Both the position numbers and the translations under genes were made by a program. The notes beneath the pieces were generated by a model. That model was given only the letters and a program-made list of their open reading frames with translations, was not told where the DNA came from and did not search any database. This document shows positions 34,498 through 46,570 of a stretch of DNA of 64,000 bases, piece after piece (position 1 is the stretch's first letter; every line of letters starts with the position of its first letter). Source of the stretch: Cephalotus follicularis (Eukaryota; Streptophyta; Magnoliopsida; Oxalidales; Cephalotaceae); assembly GCA_001972305.1 (NCBI GenBank), contig BDDD01000570.1:124001-188000 (forward strand). The letters run 5' to 3'.

Positions 34498-34674
34498 CGT
34501 AATATTTCCCATTTTCACATAACGTAATATTTCGATTCCCGATGTATCTTCATGTGTGAAATTAATAAGAATGTCAGAATTCAAACTTTGATGATGTTTT
34601 CCCATTTATAATGTTGGTATGTCAATGAAGGAATGTTAAAAGGTTACTTGGCTTAAGTATTGAAAAATTGGGCC

Positions 34675-35975
34675 AAAGCGTCGGCGCCATAAGAGAAAGC
34701 GTCGATGCCTTTACAGCCAAAACACACGTTTAATTTAATGTGTAAAACGTCAACGCAAGTGATAAGCGTCATCACCAGTAGAACAAATGCCTTAAGTGCT
34801 GACGCTTAAAGATTAGCGTCAACGCTTTGCGTCGAATATCAGACACCTATAAACACATAGAAAACATGTTGCATGGAGGTGGGGAAATACCACTCTTCAG
34901 GCACCTTCACATGCTATTTATGATGTGCTATGCATGCATTCAGATACCCTAACTTACCAGAACTGCATTGAGACAGTGAACATGCTAGGTGGTTACATGA
35001 GGCTGCTACTAAAGGGATGGAAAGACACCTAGTGTGCCATGCAACCAGGTGTGAGAGAAAAGGGGACCTGCCATACATGGAGAGAGAGAGAGAGAGAGAC
35101 AAAACTCCAATCTGCATAAAACTCTCTCCTTTCATCCCTGCAACCGAATTGTTGGAAAAAGAAAGAGAAAACACAGAAATTTAAAAATAAACAAGGAAAC
35201 CTGTGAGAGAAAGTGAGAGGAGAGAACCATTTTCCTCCATTGTTGAGCCACCATTGTTGGACCGACCTTGGACCTTGGAGTATACTCGGGTTGGAGCTGT
35301 TGGCTTGACCTGGGAGAACCCAAACCGAACCTGGGAGCTCATTTTACTGGATTTTTTGACTTAAGGAGGTGGACATTCAGTTTCTAACTTGAAACCAGAG
35401 GTAGGGGAATTTTATATATGCTGATTTGAGTTCACCACGGATGTTTTGTTCATAAGAGGAAAGCATGAATCGCATGACTGTCCTAGCCTGATTTGAACTA
35501 TCGGTTTCATGTTGTGACATGATTGATGTGTAAACTGTTCATGCAAGTTGATTTCTGAGTGTCTACTTGACTGGATTACATGTTGGTTGAGGTTGAATCC
35601 TAGTGGTTCATGTTGAATGAATGAGACGAAGTTCTAGGCTCAAAACCATCAATGCTCATGAAGTAAGCATCAACGCTTTGGACTGGAAAACATAGAATTA
35701 TTACTGAATATGCGTTAGAGGTCGACGCTAAGGTAAGGGGTCGACTCCATGGTTCTTTTGTGTGGGTATGGACGTGTTTTATGTCGATGCTTAAGGTTCC
35801 TACCTTAAAACGTCGACGCCTGGAATAAAGCACTGGCGCCAGGGTTCCATACCTTGAGCATCGATGCGTACCAGTTGAACATCGACACCTAAAGACTACT
35901 GGAAAGCGCTGACGATAAGTATTGAGTGTCAACGCTTATAGGACATAAGCGTTGGTGCCTTGAGGTTAAACGTCA
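34675..35975. repeat. TCGA motif clusters, B 5' LTR
   Basis: Two clusters (34675-34840, 35640-35975) of AAGCGTCGACGC-type motifs. They are more eroded than in the 3' LTR (48750-48910, 49685-50025), where 20-21 bp steps are still clear. Many differences are CG to TG or CA changes. Confidence 0.82.
35080..35099. repeat. (GA)n microsatellite
   Basis: About ten GA units within the 5' LTR of B. The matching 3' LTR position (near 49156) has only GAGAGAGA, so the run expanded after the LTRs parted. Confidence 0.85.
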
Positions 35976-37034
35976 ACGCGTTAACACACTGTTTTGAGTA
36001 TTTTCGCGTAAATGACGTACGATAACCACGAATTGAGCCTAGACACATTGAGCATATGTTTGTATTGCACTTGAACTGTTGGTAGTACTGTGAATTGTAA
36101 TGTGACTGATTTCTAAATGTATTTTAGAAATACATGTATAATTTTGAATAAATCATTATTTTCTACGAAAATGTATATTTGACTAAATGTATATTTTCAA
36201 ATGACTGGGGAAGAATTTTCAATGTTTGAGAACTGATTTTCTATACAAAGAAAATGCATTGTTCAAGTTTTTATGATTTTAAATGACTTGGAAAATAGAC
36301 TGTTATATATATTGAACGAATATATTTGATCAAGTGATTATTTTTATAAATTTCTTAACTTGGACTGTGATTATTACTGTTGCAGTACTAGCTGCGTGGT
36401 GGAGTTTCCATGGTTGGCTAGTGACGGGTTGACCCTAGTAACCAGGAGTTGGCTGGGGAACTCACTGTGTTTGCTTAGCCGCCGTGCTAAGTAACATGTA
36501 CTGTTGACATACTTCGAGCAGTCCAGAGCCAGGGCTGAGGTATGAGTGTGCGGCGTTGGGGCCAGGAGTTGGCGACGATCTCGTACGTACTGCTTGTATT
36601 GCCTGGTCCTTTACGGACATTACTGTTTATCGTATTGATGTAGCCCTAGCCGGGTTGCACCTATACTGTGAATATACATATAAATATCTATAGGTATATA
36701 GTGTTATCTACATTGTACTGCATCACTGTGCATATACTCATGACATTCATTTTTTTGACACTGAACTGTTTATATAAACTTCTCTACTTAGCCGAGTGAG
36801 GACAAAGGCTAACCCCCCTACAATTTCAGATTGATGCAGTGGATCGGACATGGATCAGCATGGATAAGGATCAAATTGTAATAATGCTGTTTATCGGACT
36901 TGTATTTTTCTGGATTATGTTGAGCTGTCTCTGTATTAAGTGGTTGTTGTACACTGTACTTTTGGTTTACGTGTTTTATGTTGTTAATGGATAATGTTAT
37001 GATCATGCTCCATTTTGAGGGTAGTCAACAATTA

Positions 37035-37039
37035 AGTAT
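37035..37039. repeat. Target-site duplication of solo LTR C1, left
   Basis: AGTAT before TGTAATAGCC. The identical AGTAT is at 39851-39855 after GGGTGTTACA. Confidence 0.92.
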
Positions 37040-37304
37040 TGTAATAGCCTGTTTGTTCGTATATGTGTTTTACGGACTTTTTTATATGTTTGTTTTCGGG
37101 CTTTTAATTTTGTTTTGTTATAAAGCCCGGTTGCCCTTGTTTTGGGCCTATGTGTTTTGGGCTGTCTGATATCAGCCTGAATTTTGGATATGTTGGTATT
37201 TTAATGCAATGTTGGGTTGGACTTATGTTTGTATCTTTTTAATTTTATCAAACCTTATTTTACAATTTTGAAATTTATTAAAACAATTCCTTTTATTTTA
37301 AAAT

Positions 37305-37390
37305 CCTTTTCTTTTTTTTTCTTTTCTTTTTTTTTTCTTTTCTTTTTCTTTTCCTTTTTCTTTTCCTTTTCCTTTTCTTTCTTTTTCCTC
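37305..37390 (+). repeat. T-rich/CTTTT low-complexity tract
   Basis: Runs of T broken by single C (CTTTTCTTTTC-like), inside solo LTR C1. It explains the Phe/Ser-rich frame that crosses it. Confidence 0.9.
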
Positions 37391-38204
37391 TCACTCTCCC
37401 GTAACTCTCTCTTTCACTCATCAATCCCACACGTTTTCAATCTCTTCTTTCCTTATCAATCTGATTTTGTCCCCTCTATTCCTTATATATCCCTCAATTC
37501 TCTCTTCTTTTTCCCGTTTAAGAATGCCTTTGTCATTGTGATATGTCATCCGAATTCCTCTAGCCTGTCATTGCCGAAATTGCAAGCTGAGATTGCTGTG
37601 TTCTTGTGTTGTTTCGTTCTTCATAAATATCAGGTTTGTTTGATGTCTTTTATTGTCTTATGGTTATACCTTCCTTGGCAAGCTTTGAGTTGTGTATTTT
37701 TTCTCTTCTCTTTTGTCCCTGTGTACAGCCGTTTGACATTGTTCAGTGGTATTCTTTCTGCTATTTTCTGGGTTCTTAATACAGGTTAGTGAATCCTGAT
37801 ATGATGGTTTATTTCACTTTGTTATGTTGTATTCATGCCAAATAGGTTGTTAAGGATTGTTTTGGTTTCCTGTCGATTCATGCCATGTTGTCATTGTTGT
37901 TCTACGTCAGTTGGTCAACCTTTAGACACCTCACATAAACTATAATCTGGTTTTTATAAGTAATGACAGATAACTTGACAAGAAAATCTGATTTGGACTT
38001 ATATGTATGCATATGTTTAAAGGTTCTTTCGTTCTTTTGAAGTTAAGTCACTGCTTATGTATTCCCATGTCAATTCTGTGTTTTTGTGTCATCTAAACAT
38101 CATACAATGTCATATGTATATGTGTATAAGCCTCTTGTATGATGTCATTCATGTTTAGGTAGTTTCTATATTGAAAAAATGTCAAGTTCTGCTATTCTGT
38201 CGTC

Positions 38205-38400
38205 TACAATAGTCGGCTGTTTTTATGGACAGTCGGCTGTCTTCTGTTGTGTAGTCGGCTATTCGTATGAATCAGTCGACTGCCTTGCTGTGCACAGTCG
38301 GCTGAACCTCTGTCACAATCGACTACCTGAAGTCTGTTTTGAGTAGTCGACTGGACCTTATGATTAGTCGACTGCCAAGCTTCCCCATTCGACTGGTGCT
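38205..38400. repeat. AGTCGRCTG array with 20-22 bp steps (C1)
   Basis: Core TCGG/TCGA starts at 38213, 38233, 38255, 38276, 38298 and 38319 (steps 20, 22, 21, 22, 21), then more to about 38392. The flanks (AGTCGACTGCC) are those of the SIRE-type LTR at 6848, not those of its own relative C2. Confidence 0.9.
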
Positions 38401-40051
38401 CTGTGACAGTTGTTTGTTTTGCCCAGAAAATTTCTGTTTTCAGCTGTTTTAATCCGTTTGTTCTTCGAATCAATCCGGGTCTTTTTCTAAGCACTGTAAT
38501 GAATCTGTTTTATGTCTCTAATAATTCTCAGACCCTTATATGAGTAGTTTTGGTGTCTTTTAGACTGTTGTGCTTCAAAAGGGGAGTTGATTTAACAATC
38601 TTTCCGTAAGTGCTTTTGTGAAAGCATAAGGTACAGATTTCTATCGTTCTTTGGCTATCTGGTTTTATCGAGCTAAAATCAGTTTTGTTTTATGCTATGT
38701 TCCTTCGTTTTATGAACTTGGTTATGTTTTATCGTTTTGATATGTTTCGAAAATAAAGTCGGTTTTTAAAATTTACTAATTTAAATGTTCCTGACTTTAT
38801 TCTTATGCTATGATACTTTACGATATGTGATGAAATGATCATCTCTTTATAGCGGAAAATAAATGGGTTGGTGTTTTGACTATGAAATGTATGTTATGAT
38901 ATCGTTGGTGAACGATTTTCAAATATGTTTTGAGAAAGCATATTTATGTGTTTTTAAAGTGATTGAATACTGAGTATTGTACCCACCTATGGGGTGTACC
39001 ATAGGCATGTCGTAGGCCTGGCACGGGGACATGACACTTCTGTAGCGGTGTGATTAGTCTACGACGTCTCTCAATGTTATGAATAAATCCCATGAGGTGG
39101 ATTTATGGATCCGCTATGTGTGATAGAGGCGTATGAATCGATTCTAGTATATGGATATGTGATATGAAATGATATCTGAGAATTGACTTGTGTAGTGCCG
39201 TAGACTTCAATTCTAATGGGCATGTGGAATTAGCGCCTCCCTTGCCAATATATGTTATGAAATGTGATATGTATGTGGCTTAGTATGAATCATGAAATGA
39301 TGTTTTTGAAATGTTTCATAAATGTTTCGAAACATATGAAATTGGTATTTTATGGAAATTCGAATATGATTTCAAAGAATGATTAAACTTTTTTAATTGC
39401 TTAAGATTTCTGTGACGATTTTTATTGAAATCTTACTACTTTTAAACTTATTGTTTACTGCTTTTACTTTCTTTATCCGTACTGAGGTTTGCTCAGCCGC
39501 GTTTTGTTTTCATGAGGCATGTTATCAGGAGCAGCGGGGGAATGTGTGAATGAGAGATGATCACCTTTATGTTCTGGATCCCTAGGAGTGTGATCCCATA
39601 TGTTTACTATTAGAGTTGGTCATGAACAAAAAGATACTTAATGGTTTATGTTTATTTAAGTTACTTTTGGAATATGTTTAAGTTCTCCGAAAATGTTATG
39701 TTTTAAGTTTTGAACAGTTTTTCAGTTATGCTATGATTACCACGTTTTGGCTAACAAAGTAATGTTTATGTTCAGTTAAGTTAAGTTATGCTATGTTGAT
39801 AGGTTTTGTTTTATGACCTGTGACGACTTCCGCCGTCTGGGGGTGTTACAAGTATTGTATTCGATTAAGTATCGTGGTAACATGTAGTATGGGATGCATG
39901 TTACGGTTGTTAATTCGGCTTATATTTATGCTTCCGCAAGTTATTGCTGATATTGAAAGGTTTAAATTTTATCCCAAATTACATTTGCCGGTTTCATATG
40001 TTAATTGCCACCACCATATATGTTGTTTTTTGAAATGGGGTGTGACAATAG

Positions 40052-40063
40052 TGGTATCAGAGC
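40052..40063 (+). promoter_or_regulatory. Chromovirus B primer-binding site
   Basis: TGGTATCAGAGC, an exact initiator-Met complement, four bases after the 5' LTR end. Confidence 0.92.
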
Positions 40064-40161
40064 ATATTCCATATATGCTTAGATTGGATAAGTTCCTTGA
40101 CAATTAATAAGTCATTGTTCGTAATGTTGTGACTAATCATCATCTTTCTTATAGGAGATAA

Positions 40162-41230
40162 ATGGACAGAAGAAGGACGTGTGCGAGAGCTAGAGCTGCT
40201 GAAGCTAATGTTAGGGGAGAACCAGTGAATAATGATCCCCCACAAGCTAATGAAGGAAGAGATCCGTTGGATCGTATCGTCGACTACTTTTAGCAGTAGA
40301 TGGCGGTTAACGCGGCTCATGCGGAGGAGATGCGCCAATATCATGCTCAAGGTCAGCCTCGACACATGGCTCCTAATCATTGCCCGCGTGAGGTCGGAAT
40401 TTCGTTTGGCAAAAATCAGGAGAGATTCATGAGGTAGAGTCCTCCTAGTTTTCGAGGACAGCTTGACGCTACCATTGCTGAGAGGTGGTTACAACACCTC
40501 GAAAAGATCTTTCAGGTGATGGACTGCACAGATGAGCAGAAGTTAAAGTTTACAGTGTACCGGTTATGGGGAGAGGCCACTCACTGATGGGAGATGGTCC
40601 AAGCAAAGTGGAGTCAGCTAGACTCGATAGCACATGGGAGAGGTTCCAGAGGGAGTTTCTTGATACCTATGTGCCTCGGATTGAGCAAGAGCGGAGAGAG
40701 ACCGAGCTCCTTGAGTTGAGACAAGGAGAGATGACAGTGGCGAAGTATCAAGCCAGATTCATGGAATTGGCCAGACATTCACCGTATCTGGTAGCTGATG
40801 AGGAGAAAAAGATACGGAGGTTTCTGACGGGTTTGTGACCAGGTCTTCGGTCCCGGATTAGGGCTATGGAGTAGAGTACTTTTGTGGAGGTCACCCTGAA
40901 GGCGAGACTACTGGAGAGCTTATCCAGTGAGGACCGAGCAGAGATGGCCCGTGCACAACAGAACAAGCAGAGCCCGACATAGTCTAGACCGACTTCATCA
41001 AAGTGGCAGGGTAATGGATCCCCGACAAAATCCTCAAAGAGCAGATCACAGCAGACTACTTCTCAGGGTTCTCCTAGCCAAGGGAATAATGCTAGATCTG
41101 GAGCTTGCTTCCATTGTGGCCGGGAGGGTGATCAGCAAAAAGATTGTTGGCGGATGAACGAATTGTGTTTGAGGTGTGGGGTATTTGGTCATTCCGTGAA
41201 AGATTGCAGGAAGGGTCAGGCAACGGCACC
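40162..41230 (+). pseudogene. Chromovirus B gag (fossil)
   Basis: MDRRRTCARARAAEANVRGE opens the region. The Retrotrans_gag core has the same blocks as A (AERWLQHLEKIFQVMDCTDE, LDTYVPRIEQERRETELLEL). Two knuckle regions lie near 41100-41210 (CLRCGVFGHSVKDC in the second). It is broken in several places. Confidence 0.87.
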
Positions 41231-41309
41231 TACTGGGCCTGGGAGTAGTAGTGTTATGGCAACTGGGCCATCACAGCGGAGGGATACCAACAAGGGTATC
41301 GCGAAAGGT

Positions 41310-42772
41310 AGAATTTTCACTCTCACTCAGGCAGAAGTTCCAGAGTCGACTTCTGTTGTTGGAGGTACCTTGTATGTTTATGGTTATTCTGCTAGGGTGT
41401 TAATGGATCCTGGAGGATCTCATTCATTCGTTGCTTCAGGATTTGCATCATGCTTAGATGTTACACTTGATTGCATGGCATATATGTTGGATGTGAGTAC
41501 GCCCACTGGAGGCTCCATGTGTACGGACTAGGTGTATCGGGGTTGTGAGATATCCATGGTGGGTATTTGTTTATATGCTGATCTGATTGTGTTGCCCATC
41601 CATGACTTTGATGTCATTGTGGAGATGGATTGGTTGTCAGCCCATCGTGCTCATATGGACTGCTACAACAAGACCGTGGATTTTTACCTACCTGATGGAA
41701 CTACGTTTCAGTTTGAGGGAGACAAAGGATTCTCGATGCCGATTATATCATTCATTCGTGCATCAAGGTATCTGGAGAGAGGATGTGAAGGGTTTCCGGC
41801 GTATGTGATTGATAGAAGAACAGATAAAGGTGAGAGTCTAGAGGATATTCATGTTGTGAATGAATTTCCTGATGTGTTCCCTGCAGATTTGGTGTCTTTA
41901 CCATCGAAGACGAGCATGGAGTTTGTGATTGACCTGGTACCCGGTAGGACTCCTATTTCTAAGGCACCTTACCAGATGGCTCCTGCAGAGTTGCGAGAAT
42001 TGAAGTTACAGTTGCAAGACCTAATTAATAAGGGTTTGTTCGGCCCAGTGTTTCTCTATGGGGTGCACCAGTTCTGTTTGTGAAAAAGAAGGATGGGTCG
42101 ATGAGGCTTTGAATGGACTACCGGATGTTGAATAAGGCCACCATTAAGAACAAGTATCATCTTCCGCACATTGAGGATTTGCTCGACCAGCTACAAGGGT
42201 CGAGAGTATTTTCCAAACTCGATCTGAGCTCAGGTTATCACCAGCTGAGGGTGAGGGATGGAGATGTAGAGAAGACTACCTTCCGGACGAGGTGTGGCCA
42301 CTATGAGTTCTTGGTAATGCTCTTTGGTGTCACCAATGCACCAGCAACATTCATGTCGCTGATGAATGATGTGTTCCGGCCCTACCCAGATCAGTTTGTG
42401 ATGGTATTCATTGATGACATACTGGTGTACTCGAAGAATGAGGAGGAACACGCGTACCATCTGGCACTAGTTTTGCAGGTTCTCAGTGAGAAGCAGATGT
42501 ATGCCAAGTTCGGCAACTGTGAGTTTTGGCTCTACCATGTGATCTTTCTTGGTCACATTGTATCTGGAGATGGTTTGGCGGTGGACCCATCAAAGACTGA
42601 TGTGGTCCGAGATTGGCCACAACCGAGGAACATAAACGAGGTGCGTAGCGTTCTCGTATTGGCGGATTACTATCAGAGGTTCATACAGAACTTCTCGAGG
42701 ATTGCGGTACCATTGACGAAGTTGACCTAAAAGAACACTTTGTTCATTTGGGACAGGGATTGTGAGAATAGC
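41310..42772 (+). pseudogene. Chromovirus B protease and RT (fossil)
   Basis: Protease: VLMDPGGSHSFVASGFASCL near 41400, followed by [14 protein letters not shown] and the DFYLPDGTTFQFEGDKGFS linker. [42 protein letters not shown] and [19 protein letters not shown], through to the thumb near 42650. The solo LTR C2 then interrupts the element between RT and RNase H. It is broken. Confidence 0.9.
42768..42772. repeat. Target-site duplication of solo LTR C2, left
   Basis: ATAGC before TGTAACACCCCC. The same ATAGC is at 46571-46575 after GGGATATTACA. Confidence 0.92.
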
Positions 42773-44000
42773 TGTAACACCCCCGATCTGTGGGAGTCAC
42801 CACAGGTGCATATAATGGAAACTTAACATAACATATCATATTAAAAACGTTCATCTTTATTAAAAACGTGATGGTTTAAAGCATAACCAAAAACATATCG
42901 AAACTGATCATAAACTGAAACTTATTCAAAATCCAAAAGTCATAAATCAAATTAACATATTGTTTATTAAATGGTTCCACTATGACCACATAAACATAAG
43001 GGATCAGCTACTAGACGATCCTCAGACATATGGGAGTCACTCTCATCACACATTGCCCCTTTGCTCCTGATAACCTGCTGCATGGAAACAAAAACGCGTA
43101 CTGAGCAAACCTCAGTACGGATATAGAATATAAAAGAGTAAACGATATTTTAAAGCAAGAAGATTTCAAAAGTATCTTAAAACATAAATCTTAAGCAATA
43201 AAATAATGTAAAAACATATTTTGTAAATGCCCACGACAAAACATATAAAACAAGTTCATACCTTTAAACCATAAAGTGTACCTTTCCAAAACATAGGTTC
43301 CATAACTGAGCACCGAAACCCATAACATATCAGAATCACATAATAGCAAGGGGTTCGCGACACCCACATTGCCAAATTGAATTGCAGTGTACGGCACTAC
43401 ACATACAATTCCCATATCCCAAAAACATATAACTAGGATCGATCCATACGCCTATATCACAAATCCTATCCAAGGATATCCCAGAGAGACGCCGTAAACA
43501 AATCACACCGTTACGGAAAGTGTCATGCCCCCGTGCCAGGCTCACAGCATGCCTATGGTACCCCCATATGTGGTTATAAAAGCTCAGTATTTCACCATTT
43601 TAAAAACTTGATTTCATCAAATCAATTCAAAATACATAGAAAGGTTTTCCCAAAACATAATCATAAATCGTTATCAAACGATATAGTTTCACGTATACTT
43701 TCGTAATCAAAATGCAACTCTTTTATTTTCACAATAAAGAGATGACTGCATAACATTTCGTAGACACATCAAAAACTGAATTCATAAAGTCAGAAATATT
43801 TACCTCATAAAATATCAAGTGACTTTATTTTGAAAATCCAAATATAATGGAGTTCATAAACCAAAAGGAAACATATTCATAAAACCGAATAATAACCCAA
43901 AACAAAGAATCTGTATTTATTCTCAAAACAGAACTGAATCAGTAAGAGTTTATCAAGGAACGAAAATCCGTACTTTAATCATAAAAGTAAAACGAGACAG

Positions 44001-46509
44001 TTCCAATAAAATCAGATAGCCAAAGAACAGAAAATTCGTACCTTAGCAGGTCGAAAATCTTAACAACTAGAATATCGAACAAAAGCACTCTATAAGTATC
44101 CTAAACTCTACCACTGATGATATCAATACCTAAACATATGAGTCAAAACATCACATAACATAAAAAGGACAAAACATTAAAACTGCTATAAAGCGTCGAC
44201 AGTTTGTTCTTAGGCGTCGACGGTTTCAAAGCGTCGAGCAAAGAGTCGATTGACCAAAGCACAAAACAGTACAAAGCGGCGACGCTCAGAACGAAAGCGT
44301 CGACGGTTTGCGTCAGCCACAGATTACCAATTGCAGAAAATTGCTTGCAAAACATGAGTAAATCTGATTTTTTTAAAAAAATCAATGAGCACAAACAATG
44401 ATATGCAGGTTCTGTGACATGTTATACCAATTAAAAAATGCCAGTATATACTATCTTAGTGCATGATCAAAAGTAAAACGATGGTATAGAAATCTTGAAC
44501 TAAAATTTCTGGTTTAGAATAGTAAATCCTGAAATCAGTGACATATAAATATATCTACATACGTCAATAGCATGCTTTATTTGTTTTTAAGCATCAACAT
44601 TACAAGTTATGCATAAAACCCATGAATGAACATATAAAGATAACAGCAGAATTTAGTTTCAACAGGCTTCCAAAATCATGTTCGAAATCAAGTTATAGTC
44701 AGTTTTAATACAAAATAAAGGATGATACAGAAACTACATAGTATAAACTACAACTTTCATTTAGAGATTACCTTCAGAAAACGTCGAAATCGATGTAGAA
44801 AAATGCGTTCAAGCTGCTCTGTTGGTTGTAGAAATATGCAGAAAATGGTTTTTCTTTCAAATTGATACTTGGATTTTTAAAACCAGAAAACGAGTAAAAT
44901 TAATGGTAAATCATTCATGTAATTAATTTTCCTTTCTTGCAGATTCGGTTTCAACAAACAAGGAAAAATCAAATTAACAAAATTGGCAAAAACCTCTCTT
45001 TCCCTAAACATGTCACCGTCCAAACTGATATGGAAAGCCGACTACAGCGTCGACTGTTTACTTAAAGCGTTGAGGGTTAAACGCTTAAACACAAAATGCG
45101 TCGATGTCACACGTTTAGGCGTCGACGTGCCACACAGCAGCCAAAGCGTCAGCGGTTCTAATAAGAGCGTTGGCGCTTTGTCCCCAGAAAACATAATAAA
45201 AGAAATTCAAACCAAAAATCAAAGCATTCACAAACCATACAATTCCAATAAAATCAGATAGCCAAAGAACAGAAAATTCGTACCTTAGCAGGTCAAAAAT
45301 ATAAACAACTAGAATATCGAACAAAAGGACTCTATAAGTATCCTAAACTCCACCACTAATGATATCAATACCTAAACATATGAGTCAAAACATCACATAA
45401 CATAAAAAGGACAAAACACTAAAACTGCCATAAAGCGTCGACAGTTTGTTCTTAGGCATCGACGGTTTCAAAGCATCGAGCAAAGAGTCGACTGACCAAA
45501 GCACAAAATAGTAGAAAGCGGCGACACTCAGAACGAAAGCGTCGACGGTTTGCGTAAGACACAGATTACCAATTGCAGAAAATTGCTTGCAAAACATGAG
45601 TAAATCCGATTTTTTTTTTAAAATCAATGAGCACAAACAATGATATGCAGTTTCTATGACATGTTATACCAATTCAGAAATACGAGTATATACTATCTTA
45701 GTGCATGATCAAAAGTAAAACAATGGTATAGAAATCTTGAACTAAAATTTCTGGTTTAGAATAGTTTGTAAATCATGCACCATAATCCGAATTTTTCTGT
45801 ACAAATCCTAAAATGAGTGACATATATATATATATATATATATCTACATACGTCAATAGCATGATTTCTTTGTTTTTAAGCATCAACATTACAAGTTATG
45901 CATAAAACCCATGAATGAACATATAAAGATAACAACATAATTTAGTTTCAACAGGCTTCCAAAATCATGCTCGAAATCAAGTTATAGTCGGTTTTAATAC
46001 AAAATAAAGGATGATACAGAAACTACATAGTATAAACTACAACTTTCATTTAGAGATTACCTTCAGAAAATGTCGAAATCGATGTAGAAAAATGCGTTCA
46101 AGCTGCTCTGTTGGTTGTAGAAATATGCAGAAAAATGGTTTTTCTTTCAAATTGATACTTGGATTTTTAAAACCAGAAAATGAGTAAAATTAATGGTAAA
46201 TCATGCATCTAATGAATTTTCCTTTCTTGCAGATTTGGTTTTAACAAACAAGGAAAAATCGGATTAACAAAATTGGCAAAAACCTCTCTTTCCCTAAAAA
46301 TGTCACCGTCCAAACTGATATGGAAAGCCGACTACAGCGTCGACGGTTAAATGCTTAAACACAAAACGCGTCGATGTCACACGTTTAGGCGTCGACGTGC
46401 CACACAGCAGCCAAACCGTCGACGGTTCTAATAAGAGCGTCGGCGCTTTGTGCCCAGGAAACAAAATAAAAGAAATTCAAACCAAAAATCAAAGCATTCA
46501 CAAACCATA
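44001..46509. repeat. Direct tandem duplication of about 1.24 kb inside C2
   Basis: Copy 1 (44001-about 45242) and copy 2 (45243-about 46509) both begin TTCCAATAAAATCAGATAGC and both end near CAAAGCATTCACAAACCATA. They differ by about 4-6% in compared stretches and by a (TA) run at 45822-45843 in copy 2. Each copy holds two motif clusters. Confidence 0.88.
44190..46450. repeat. GCGTCGACGG motif clusters (C2)
   Basis: Four clusters (44190-44320, 45045-45180, 45430-45550, 46335-46450), two per duplicated copy. Steps are mostly 20-21 bp, with a few shorter ones. In several paired positions a CpG is kept in one copy and lost in the other. Confidence 0.85.
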
Positions 46510-46570
46510 GCATATATCAAAAGGTATAAACTCAACATAAAACATGTAAGCATAGGAACGGGATATTACA

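Larger units (their letters stand above)
37040..39850 (+). repeat. Solo LTR C1 (gypsy-type) inside B 5' LTR
   Basis: 2811 bp from TGTAATAGCC to GGGGGTGTTACA, flanked by AGTAT duplications, with no primer site, polypurine tract or coding part. It is therefore a solo LTR left by LTR-LTR recombination. Sense is inferred from the chromovirus-like ends. It shares blocks with C2, for example TTCTTTGGCTATCTGRTTTT and CGTACTGAGGTTTGCTCAG (39478). It contains a T-rich tract (37305-37390) and a motif array (38205-38400). Long T-rich frames in it are low-complexity artefacts. Confidence 0.88.
34498..40047 (+). repeat. Chromovirus B 5' LTR, split by solo LTR C1
   Basis: Aligns with the 3' LTR from its degenerate start at 34498 to GGGTGTGACA at 40047. 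Without C1 and its duplication it is about 2.73 kb. It contains motif clusters at 34675-34840 and 35640-35975, a CCTATAAACA TATA-like site near 34848, a (GA) run at 35080-35099, and a GC-richer stretch near 36400-36620. Confidence 0.85.
42773..46570 (-). repeat. Solo LTR C2 (same family as C1) inside B pol
   Basis: 3798 bp with TGTAAC...TTACA ends and ATAGC duplications. No coding part, primer site or polypurine tract is present. Its minus strand aligns with C1 in plus sense at both ends and through shared blocks, so C1 and C2 are one family in opposite orientations. Its extra length is due to an internal direct duplication (44001-46509). Its motif arrays have GCGTCGACGGTTT flanks, unlike C1. 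Confidence 0.88.

Noticed and set aside
37217-37789. 190-codon Phe/Ser-rich frame
   Set aside because: It is driven by the T-rich low-complexity tract 37305-37390 in solo LTR C1; hydrophobic appearance is compositional.
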